64,000 nucleotides of DNA from Paramoeba atlantica (Eukaryota; Discosea), in the NCBI GenBank assembly GCA_977017575.1, contig CDRNVI010000148.1:124001-188000 (forward strand), in the 5' to 3' direction. Positions 55,212 to 64,000 of the stretch are shown piece after piece; position 1 is the first letter of the stretch, and each line of letters starts with the position of its first letter. The position numbers and the translations under genes were made by a program. The notes under the pieces are model-generated. The model saw nothing but the letters and a program-made list of their open reading frames with translations. It did not search any database and had not been told where the DNA came from.

Positions 55212-55830
55212 TCAATAGCGAAATGCCTTTTTGACAAAAACTCCACACTCAATTGACCCCTATTTGTTGTACTGTGTTAGACCGAAATGAAGGACGACAA
55301 AAAAGAAAACAACCTCTTGTTGAGGAGTTATCTCATCTTGAATAAATTGGAAGGTAACAGTTTCAGGAAAGGATTTCTTATGAAACTCCACCCACTCTTC
55401 TATGGAATACTTTTCTAGGAAAAAAATAAATCATCAAATGAAAAAAAAGGTCTTTTTTTGAAAGAAAAAAAAGAGAGAATAAAAATCTAACCTCCATGAC
55501 AACTCTTCCATTCCATTCAAGAGAATCATAATAAGTTATTTGGATTGGTGATGACGTTGCATTTAAAGAAACCAAACTCCAGTGGAACTACCCACAAGAC
55601 CAGAAAAAAGAGTTTGCTTTCTTTCAAAAAAAAAGCTTTTCCAAAGAGAAAAAAAGGATGTAAATAAAAACTAATTTCTTAACATGAAATGAAGAAAAAT
55701 TGGGAGGAAAGGGAAAGGAAAGGAAGAAGGAAAGGGAAAGGGAAAAGAAAGAAAAGAAAAGAGTTACCAGCGAAATTTCAAAAGAACTAATCAAAAATAA
55801 TGGATCTCAATTGCTCATCCAAGATAACAT
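55212..55830 (-). pseudogene. Ulp1/C48-type cysteine protease gene, catalytic part
   Basis: Four exon-like pieces in order on the - strand. DVILDEQLRSI starts at 55,830 after TTTTGCAG. FHWSLVSLNATSSPIQITYY-DSLEWNGRVVME (55,587-55,492) contains catalytic His in HW and Asp in YYDS. KYSIEEWVEFHKKSFPETVT through DEITPQQE (about 55,412-55,305) supplies the Gln region. GSIECGVFVKKAFRY (55,259-55,212, after AAATAG) contains the catalytic Cys in CGVF, then TGA. These are the hallmarks of SUMO/NEDD8-type proteases. However, the phase between the second and third pieces does not match with the visible splice sites, and the first piece runs into a stop, so I call it a probable pseudogene. A functional gene with unusual splicing is possible. 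Confidence 0.55.
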
Positions 55831-55950
55831 CTGCAAAATTCTTGTCGAAAGGAAAATTTGCTTGAGAAAAAAGCAGGAGATAGAAAAAGAAAAAGGAGAG
55901 AGAACAAACTTTTCTTTTGTTTGGGACAACTTTGGGGCAAAAAAGCGTTC

Positions 55951-56046
55951 GGAGGTGCAAATGAAAACATTGGAGATGCAAACGAAAACAAAGAGGTGCA
56001 AACGAAAATGTTGGAGGTGCAAATGAAGAAGAGAGGTGCAAAAAAA
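55951..56046 (+). repeat. GGAGGTGCAAATGAAAACA minisatellite
   Basis: Five units of 20-21 bp: GGAGGTGCAAATGAAAACAT, GGAGATGCAAACGAAAACAA, GAGGTGCAAACGAAAATGTT, GGAGGTGCAAATGAAGAAGA, GAGGTGCAAAA. It ends 50 bp before the breakpoint of receptor copy 3. Confidence 0.85.
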
Positions 56047-56139
56047 ATTTGATCGGTCTTCCTGTATTGTTTGTGTTTGTGTGGCTCTTGTTCACGCAAA
56101 AGATTTTGAGAAAGAAAGAAAATCAGGTCATTAAATTAC

Positions 56140-57147
56140 CTGGTGGAATTGGTAAAACAAATCCAGCAACTGAAGAAAAAGATCTGCCAAAATCTAATGT
56201 GAGGGTTTCTGTATCTTGGAGACAAAAAGTTGGTTGATCAGTTCCTGCTTGCGCTCCAATTATCTCACTTTCAGGAACATCTTTACAAAGAATTCTTCCA
56301 GGAGGAGGAATCAATGGATATTCTTGAGGAGAAACTTCGATTTTGACATCAAAAGATGAACTAAAAAAAGAATAAACTGCAAGAGAATACGTTCCTAATT
56401 GATAGTCAATGTGAGCATTTGGACAAACAACTAGGAGGTTATTTAATGCCCACCCAAGCCCTGGTGGAATGTCGCCTTCTCTCCATTGTGTCTTTTCTGC
56501 AGTTGGAACAGCATACAAATTCGAGAGATAGACCAGAGGCACGCCATAGAGTGGACGTAGAGAAAGTTTAAATGGTTTGCAAGTGTATTCTTCTGAAACA
56601 AAAAACCGGAAGTAAACAGTTTCATCAGGTTCAAGAGTGAAGATTTTTGATCGTTCGTTAAGATTTAAAGTGTGATAAGGAGGAATAGAATCAGGTTCAC
56701 ACCATTCATTGACTTGATCCCAAGAATCATGATCACCTTTTTGAGCTGGACCACAGCACCGAACATCTTCACAATCTGTTGGCTTTGGAAGGTGGGGGTG
56801 GGGGTGGGGATGGGGGTGGGGTTTTTAATGTCAGTCATGTATTCTCACAAGATGAAAAACAAAAAGTAAAGAACAGAAAAAACCTGTTGTGATGACCAAT
56901 CACAAGGAACACAATTCGTTTCTGGACAATCCTTCTCAGATAACCCACAAATAAAAGATTCTCCTCTCAGATAAAGCTCTTGATCAAATTCCATTTGAAC
57001 CACAGCTGCTTCATACTCGATATTTAAAATAGTTTGATTGATAAACCAAAGTTTTTCATCAACAAGACGAGGGCGAATTGCAAAGACTTCAACAAACACA
57101 AAACCCAAAAATAACACCCAACCAAACGATTTTACAACAGCACCCAT
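56140..57147 (-). pseudogene. Receptor-like gene, copy 3, truncated after exon 2
   Basis: ATG 57145-57147; exon 1 is 56884-57147 and exon 2 is 56140-56782, both in frame and closely matching copy 2. Similarity ends at about 56,096 inside intron 2, where GCAAAAGATTTTGAG abuts unrelated DNA. No later exon follows, so the 7TM part is lost. If intron 2 is not spliced, translation would run four codons past exon 2 (NLMT) and stop, giving a secreted protein of about 306 residues with signal peptide and first ectodomain. Expression is unknown; most simply it is a relic. Confidence 0.85.
56790..56822 (+). repeat. G-run minisatellite in receptor copy 3, intron 1
   Basis: Third version of the intron-1 G-run array, the shortest of the three. 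Confidence 0.85.
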
Positions 57148-57653
57148 TCCCTTCACCGCTTCGCACCAAACCGCCCGTGAGTTCCTCATCCGAAAAAATC
57201 CTGAACGAGGAAGGAAGTTGTCGTTCGCACCAGCCCACCACAAGAGGAGAGGAAGTGTTCACAAGAACAGAGCGAGAGGGCCGAATCCCAACGGTTTTTC
57301 TGCGCTCGCTCAAGGTTTTTCCCGCTTTCCTTTCGGTGAGGTTTTGAGCAAAAAATTCTCGTTTTTTGAGATACCAGTTTTTGTTTCACAAAAAGGGAGT
57401 TTTTGGAGAAAGAGATTGTTTACAACAACAGCTTCAAGAATCAAACAACGGCGTTTTGATAGCCGAAATCTGGAAACAAGAGCGGACGGAAGATTAATAT
57501 TTTACCAAATAAGGATTTCGAGTGACACACAAAGACCCTCAAAAAGACCCTCTTTGAAACCCTCCCCCCCCCAAAAAAAAAGAGAAAAGAACACAAGAAA
57601 GATATCTCTTTTATTTTAAATGTATTTCTCCCAATTCTGACTCTTTTGCCTAT
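57148..57653. promoter_or_regulatory. Upstream region of receptor copy 3 / 3' flank of the RhoGEF gene
   Basis: Convergence zone shared with 50,126-50,690. Contains GTTCACAAGAACAGAGCGAG and TCTGCGCTCGCTCAAGG, conserved in both copies and so possibly part of the receptor promoter. A run of ten C is at about 57,563-57,572. Confidence 0.5.
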
Positions 57654-60600
57654 TCATTTACATTTCTCAGAAAAAGAAAAAAAAGTGAAAAAAGTGAAAA
57701 AAAAAGATAAAAAACCTTTCGGATTGTTTCTGACAAAAGAGAAAGCCATTCATCACATTCAGAAGATTCAGTAAAATAGAGAGATAACTTTTTCACTTTT
57801 TCATCAGACGAATTTCCTCCTCCTCCCTATTTTGATTCTTTTATGAGTGATTTATTCTCTTGAATCTCTTAAATAAGAGAATCTTCTTCTTCTTCTTCTT
57901 GCCTTTCCTTTTGAAAAAACAAAAATACCTTTGTTGTTACTTGAGTCAGAGCGTCACTCCAACGTAACATTTCATACTATTAATAATATATTAGACAATC
58001 AAAAAACTCTTCTGTTTTTCTTTAATAAAACGTTCGAAATGAACCTCTGATTTCGTTTTGAGACTAAATTTCTGTTCTCCCTTTTCGGCGTTTCGACACA
58101 CAATCGAAAAAGCAAACGCTTTTGGATCTAAAAAAGCATAAAATCAGATTCAAACGGGATGATAGAAGGGACTGAGAAAGAAAAGAAAAAGAAAAAAAAA
58201 ATGAACCATCAATAGAAAATGAAGTAACATAAAGAGAATCAGCTGTTGCGGATAGTTTTTTATCTTTCTCGTAACTCAGTTTCCCATCTTTTTGTAACGC
58301 AAACCATCTCTCCTGTGAAAAAAAAGATTATTAGAAAAGGTCAATTTTTTTTTCGTAATTTCTTTCTCTTCTTTTCTTCTGTTTTTCTTTCCCCATACAA
58401 AAAGAACGACCTTGTATGTTCTCATCATCACCCCCTTTTTTAAAACCCAGCCAGAAAAAAGAGCGTCCAGTGGACCCGATTTAGGAGTCCCTGACTCTTT
58501 TGTACTCGATTGGAATTTTGATTTTCCAGAGATACTTTAACGATTAATTTTAGTCACAATTTTCTTCTTCTTGAAAAGAATAAGACAAAAAAAAAACCTT
58601 CGGTTAATTTTTTCAAGATTTTGAGTATCTTTCGTATCAGCCAGAAAGGTGTCACGCAATTCAGGTCGATACACCAACAATATCTGATAATAAACTCGTC
58701 CTCTCTCCTTTTCGTCTTTCTTTTCTCCCTGTTTTTCTCCTTCCTCTCGCTCAGCCTTCTCTTGCTCCTTTTTGTCTTCCTTTTTCTCCTCTTCCTTGTT
58801 TTTCTCCTCTTCCTTGTTTTTCTCCTCCTTTTTCTCCTCCTCTTTTCTTCCCTTTTCTTCCTCTTCTCCCTTCTCTCTCTTCTTCCCTTCTTTTTCGTTT
58901 TTCTTTTCTCTTCCCTTCTCTTTTTGAGCAGAACGCTTTGAAGGAGGAGAAGAAGTTCTTGTTCTTGTTCGTAAAATAGTCGGAGGAGAGAGAGAAGATA
59001 ACGCAGTAGATTTTGAGAGAGGCGAAGAAGGAGCAAAGGCAAGAGAAAGATCAAGTTTTCCAGAGGTTGAGAGAGATTGAGAAGAAGGAGGGGGAGAGAC
59101 ACAAGGGCGAGGAGAATAATGAGGGAGTAGTTGCGAACTGTTTCTTGGAGGAGTAAGCGGGCCAGAGAAAGTTGGAGAGAGAGCACGACCAAAAGAGGGA
59201 GGTAAAAGAGGAGGAGTAATTCTCGAAAAATCTTCAATACTTCCATCATGCGATCCACTTTGTGGCTGGCTATCTGACGATCGACGTCCAACAGTCGTCG
59301 TACTCCCACGGGATCTACTAGACGCTTCCAGAGTTGAATGAGGAGATTCTCTTTTCTTCCTTTTGACCTCTTTTTTCTTCTCTTTGCCCCCACCGGACCC
59401 TTTTACGACTTCATCAGCGAGAGCCAGTTGTGCTGTCTCTTTAAAAAAAGAAGAAGTGTGCATTTCACTACTGACGCGGGATTGTCTTCGATGTGCAAGT
59501 GTCCTGAGTTCTCTGGGGATTTCGTTGCGGATTTTCTTTTGTTGGGTTTTCTTTTCTTCGTTCTGTGGATTTGAAAAGAATGTTTGAATAAAAGATAGCA
59601 AAAAGAAAATAATTGAAGAGATTATCTTAACCAGTTCGTCAAGAAAACTGTGTTCACCTATCCCCTTCTTTGGTGTTGAGAACTGTTCGACCAGCTTTTT
59701 CACTTCCAAATATCGTAACCAAAAAAAACCCTGAACCTAAAAACAAAGTGTTAGAAAAGAGACAATTAGAGTTTAAAAAAAAAAATAAACATCTCAAAAT
59801 AAAAACAAACCTTCCTTTTGTTCAACAAAGCAGCCCCTCCTTCGACAGCGAAGAGAAACGCATCATTAAACAAAAAAACAGACAACATTTTCTCTCTCTC
59901 TCTTTCTCTCTCTTCTTTCTCTGAATCAGAGTTAGTTTCCTCTGCACGACGTGAGGGACTAACTTTCTGTTTGAAAGGAGTTAATTACCCAGAGAAACAA
60001 CAACAAAAAAAACGTTAATAAAAATGTTTAAAACTACAAACCAAAAAAAGAGGCATGTCGTCAGCAGAATGACAGGCAAGCTCAGAAGAAGCAAGAATCT
60101 TATTCTTATTCACTTTCCCACTTGGCATCACAGCCGCTGACATTGCCGTCGTTGTATTTATATTTGGTGAATTTGAATTTGTTAAATTTGTTCTTGGAAT
60201 TGTATTTGGAGTTGTATCTGGAGTTGATGAGTCTGATGAGTCTGTATTTAGGGTTATTGGTGATGATGTCATTGAGGGAATCTTTCTTATTTTTCCTTCT
60301 TTTAATAACTTTCTTGTATGTTTTCCTTTCAAGTTAAGAGATTTTCTGTCATTAGAAGAATAAGTTTTTGAAATAAAACAAGAGAAATAACATGAAGTTT
60401 TTTTTGTAATTGCAAAAATATCATTAAAAAAAAAAAACCTTTCATCTTGATCTGGCCAAAAAAGTTGATCATCGATTAATAAAACATGCTTAAATTGATT
60501 TGCTTCTTCCATTTTGTCATCCAGCATCTTTTTGTCCCAAATCAACGACAAATTCCAAAAGAAACTTTATGATCCTCTCTTTCTCTCGTTCTCCCTATCA

Positions 60601-63178
60601 CACTCTCTTATTTATTCAGTTTAAAAAATCAACCTGAGCAACATCTCCAATTTTATCAACCGCTTCTTTGAGATTTTTATAGTCAGCATGTGATTCATCT
60701 GTGTGTCTATTTTCGTTCATTAATTCCAATTTATGAACAAGACAAGAAAATTTCTTCCAACAAAAACAGTCGAGTAACAGAAGAGAATTAAAGAAAACAT
60801 CAAACTTGAGAATATCTGAAAGGAGAAGGGAATATCGCGGAATTCTTTGGACTGGCATGATTAGAAATGAAGATAGCTATTTCCAGAAGATTAAAACCAC
60901 CGTGATTGGTTTTGCAAGATTAACAAAAAATAACAATCTAAGTACAATTCACCAAACCAAACACAAGAACAAAGAATAACAAGACAAGTAACAATTCACA
61001 CAGGAGTATCCACAACAATTCAAAACAAAATAAAACCTGTTGACGACAAACAAGTGGATCAGAGACACAATCCTATTTATCAAACCAGTGTAAGAAAACT
61101 AAGTCAGAGAATCTTCGGAGAGAAATAAAAGAAAAAAAGAAAGGACTTGATAAAAGCTCATGAAAGTTGGGTTTGTTTTCTTTAAGTTATTCACCAATTT
61201 CAAAGACTCAGTATAATTTTGTACATATAATTTGTAAACCTATTAGAATAGTCGAGTCAGAGCAGGGAAGAAGTCGAAAAGAGAGAAAAAAGAGAGAAAA
61301 ACCTTTAAATAATGGAGAAATCCAAGAAAAATATCTGCAATACAAGAATCACAAGTCCAAGAAGAAACTCTCTCTTTAATATCATTTAACAAAACAGAAT
61401 GGAACATGTGAATTGATCGAAGACTCGCAAAAATAACTGTTGTTTAATTTAACTTTTTTTCTCTCTTTAGCTCTCAGCTCCCTTATGAATGATTATTCCT
61501 CTCTCTTTCCCTTCTCTCTTATTTCTATTTATTCTCTAAACATACCTTTCATGTCATCTTGGGAGATAATCGGTTTACCACGTTTGATAGCAGCCTCAAG
61601 AGGATCCATCCACACCTTTTCAGGGAACATCAACATCCAAACACCAAACCAAGAAACAATCAAATAAATAAAATAAATAAATAAGATAATAATAAGATAA
61701 ATAAATAAAAACAAAGAATTATGTTCGATTGAAAATAACCTGAATACAAATCCCAATTGAACGAAGATAAGATTCTTCAGTTGAAAGAAGTTCTGAAGCA
61801 ATCCTCTTTTTCTCTCCTTCGATGTCTTTTATCGGTTTTGAAAATCTCTTGCCAGCTCTGTGGCCTTTGTGCTCTCTGGAACTTTGTGACTAGCAAAACA
61901 GATGAGCCAATAAAAGAGGAAAGAGAAAAAAAGAAAAAACAAACAAACAACAGAACAACAGTAACAACAATAACAACAATAACAGCAAGAACAACAATAA
62001 CAACAACAACAATAAACCAACCAACCAACAACTAACTAAACAAACAAACAAACCTTTTTTGATTTCAAGAAAGCAGGGTCACTGGGATCAGAATCAGCCA
62101 ATTGAGATGCACTATCGGACATACTTTGAAAAGAATTTGATTTTTTCACCCGTGGCTTTTCATTCTCTTTCTCTGTTTCCTCATTTTTCTCTGTTTCCTC
62201 ATTCATGTCATTTCCTTCAGCATCTTTTTTCTCTTCTTCTTCTTCGCCCTTGATTTTCTCTTCCTTTTTCTTTCCTTTCTTTCCAAGCAGATTAGACTCT
62301 TGATCAAAAGATCTTTGCCGAACAAGTGGCCTTTTTTGTCGTTTCATTCCAAGAGGGGTCAGCTCCTCTTTCTCTCCTGTTCTTTTCAACTGAATGATCG
62401 ATCCCTGTTTTCGAGATGTTCCCATCAGTTCCTGTTTTCGAAGATTGAATTAAATAACTTAATAAGTTAACAAAAACAAAAAAACAATTATTTCTCTAAC
62501 AGAGATAAAAATAATTACCCTCTTTGGTTTTTTTGTCTGTGGTCTGGCGATATCAAAACTCCCGCCAGTCCAATGATCCTTTTGAGACAACGGGAGCGTG
62601 CTTGGTTCCACCTCGAATTTGTCTGTAAGTTCTCCGTTCCAGCTTTTACCCAGAGTGGCAACACCAAACACACCACTCTCTCTTGTTCTTTTCGCTAGAA
62701 TATCATCTTCAACTTCGATGTCTCCTCTGGTGATTGGATCTCTTGCGGTTTTTGGAGGGCTTTGGTCTGACTTGGAGACATTTCGATTGATTTTGAGGGG
62801 GGAAAGAGACCTTTTTTTCTGTAGGCTTCTCGGGTTTTTCCTCTTTTTTCGGGAAGGAGAAGAAGGGGAAGAATAAAGGGATCTTGGGGAAGAAGGAGTT
62901 CTTGGGGAAGAAGGAGATTTAGGGGAAGAAAGAGATCTAGGGGAAGAGGGTTCGAGAACAGGGGAATGGCTATCGGCTGAATCAAAAGGAGGATCAGCAC
63001 AAACAGGAGAAGCACGAGCGGGAGAAGAATGAATTGAGTGAGGAGAGGGAAGAGGAGGAGAACTTCGCAATTGGAGAAAACTTTCTCTCAGACTTCCTTG
63101 TTCGATTTGGAAGAGATCACTTTCATCACTTGACGAGTTTTCCTCATCATAAATCTCGTCTTCCCCATCATCGCTCAT
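57654..63178 (-). CDS. Dbl-family RhoGEF (DH domain with two PH domains)
   Basis: Activates Rho/Rac GTPases. ATG 63176-63178 (MSDDGEDEIYDEENSSSDES). A Ser/Pro-rich basic N-terminus runs over two exons to about 62,050. The DH domain starts at about 61,895 with IASELLSTEESYLRSIGICI, then VWMDPLEAAIKRGKPIISQD (about 61,615), SLRSIHMFHSVLLNDIKERV (about 61,415), LYVQNYTESLKLV (about 61,230), and the family signature MPVQRIPRYSLLLSDILK (60,858 on) with YKNLKEAVDKIGDVAQ. PH-1 follows in pieces: NLKGKHTRKLLKEGKIRKI, then MLSVFLFNDAFLFAVEGG, and after a long Ser/Pro and Lys/Glu insertion VYYQILLVYRPELRDTFLAD. PH-2 begins GWVLKKGGDDENIQ, RWFALQKDGKLSYEK and ends EWLSLLSETIRK near 57,720. A tiny last exon (KCK, stop 57654) is a guess. 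Confidence 0.85.
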
Positions 63179-63543
63179 CACTTCCGAACCAAAAAAAATA
63201 GAAAAGAAGAAGTGAGAAAAAGAAAACCAAGCGACTTGGGGGGGGAATGAAGACAACCACTGAACCACCGAACGAACGATCAAGAAGTGGAGATCAAGCA
63301 AAAGAAGAAGTGGCTTCCAAAGCTGAAAACAGAAAAAAAGCCTTAGAAAAAAAAGGGGTGACAAAAAAAAGGCGTTTGGTTTTTCGATGTCTCATAAAAT
63401 TCCTCGTCAATTTTTCTTTCTTCCATTTCGTTTTGGTTCTTAGAATTAGTTTTTTGGTGGAAAGTCACTTCTTTTCTTTCAATCCCCTCCTCATCTCAAT
63501 TATTCGAAACAAAAATATTTTCAAAGTTATTATTATTTTTTTT
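63179..63543. promoter_or_regulatory. RhoGEF upstream region and uL24m 3' flank
   Basis: 365 bp. + strand T/C tracts and AT-rich DNA, no gene. Both neighbours are on the - strand. Confidence 0.4.
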
Positions 63544-64000
63544 TTATAATGGTTGGATCGTTTCGGGTGTTTCTACAAGAAGTCGTTCTCGAACTTCCTT
63601 TGGAAGGAGTGAATTTTCATCAAAGGTTTTCATTGTAACAATTTCGGCAAGGGTGTCCTTGGAACCGGCTATATGTGTTTGTTGAAAAAAAAATTCGAGA
63701 TTAGATTTCTTGCTTTTTCTCATTTCCTTTTGAAAATAAGAGAAAAAAAAAAACAAACGTTCTCCTCTCTTGGCTCTTCGAAGTGTTTTTAAAATTGCAG
63801 GTTTTTCGATGATGGCACCAGTCCTCTTTGAAACCCTCACTCTTTCGTTTTCATGAAGATGCCATTTAACTCTTGTTGGTTTTCTTTGGAAAGAGAGAAC
63901 AAATTTAGTGAATGAAAAAAAAAACAAATCGAAAAAAATTGTGAGGGTGTGGGGGAGTGAAGGGAAAAGAGAGAAAGAATCTTTCAACCCGTCAGTTGGA
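63544..64000 (-). CDS. MRPL24: Mitochondrial ribosomal protein uL24m (MRPL24), 3' part
   Basis: Stop 63544-63546; the 5' end lies beyond the window. Last exon (63,544-63,671, acceptor CACATATAG) encodes GSKDTLAEIVTMKTFDENSL to PETIQPL. The exon before it (about 63,780-63,885, acceptor TTTCCAAAG) encodes KPTRVKWHLHENERVRVSKR, then TGAIIEKPAILKTLRRAKRG. These match the C-terminal extension typical of mitochondrial L24: a KPT-x-W segment, GERVRVS-type RxSKRTG motif, IIxKP, and a G-x-KDT block. The donor is C/GTTTGT and the split codon gives EPGSKDT. Presence of a mitoribosomal protein implies an organelle with its own translation. Confidence 0.85.
   Translation of the reverse strand, partial: PTDGLKDSFSLFPSLPHTLTIFFDLFFFSFTKFVLSFQRKPTRVKWHLHENERVRVSKRTGAIIEKPAILKTLRRAKRGERLFFFFSYFQKEMRKSKKSNLEFFFQQTHIAGSKDTLAEIVTMKTFDENSLLPKEVRERLLVETPETIQPL

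Noticed and set aside
54715-55218. 167-aa Lys/Ser-rich + strand ORF
   Set aside because: It covers the inverted minisatellite and purine-rich DNA, and its end overlaps the Ulp1-like catalytic exon on the other strand; no domain.

Overview
The window is nuclear DNA of an aerobic, probably amoeboid unicellular eukaryote. Spliceosomal introns are everywhere. The gene set is eukaryotic: 9-1-1 clamp subunit RAD1, COMPASS subunit RBBP5, a GATA factor, Rac GTPases with a RhoGAP and a RhoGEF, a mitochondrial uL24m and a kynurenine-pathway dioxygenase. The species cannot be named from sequence alone. Genes are packed on both strands with gaps of about 100-600 bp. Roughly half of them have no introns; the others carry many short introns that are mostly long pyrimidine runs in the sense direction.

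1-12 kb: tail of an unknown gene, a heavily split ABCG transporter (-), an ABHD12-like lipase (-), two tandem Rac genes (+), the second with a destroyed G3/switch II motif, and a split ankyrin protein (-). 12-23 kb: a long FAD oxidoreductase of the DMGDH/SARDH/PDPR family with a tRNA-Asp(GTC) inside one intron, a second ankyrin gene, a tandem pair of secreted glycosyltransferase-like proteins and a ubiquitin-like protein. 23-33.6 kb: a membrane-anchored E2-like protein, a RhoGAP with three SH3 domains, RBBP5, RAD1, 3-hydroxyanthranilate dioxygenase and a GATA factor.

33.7-57.7 kb is a rearranged accessory region. A seven-exon gene for a very large cysteine-rich 7TM receptor-like protein is present as two intact copies (1812 and 1839 codons before the stop) and one copy truncated after exon 2. 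Scars of the flanking genes (GATA tail, RhoGEF tail) show that the unit spread by tandem duplication. The spacers hold a decayed Ty1/copia element, a decayed Ty3/gypsy element, three pieces of Ulp1/C48-type protease genes and a family of GGTGCAAA minisatellites. 57.7-64 kb: a DH-PH-PH RhoGEF (-) and the 3' part of uL24m (-).

Themes: (i) Rho signalling, with two Racs, one GAP and one GEF in 55 kb next to an expanding receptor family; (ii) splice donors that mostly read GTTYTT instead of GTAAGT. All exon boundaries were deduced by eye from reading frame, GT/AG sites and family motifs. The receptor copies and the small genes are the most secure.
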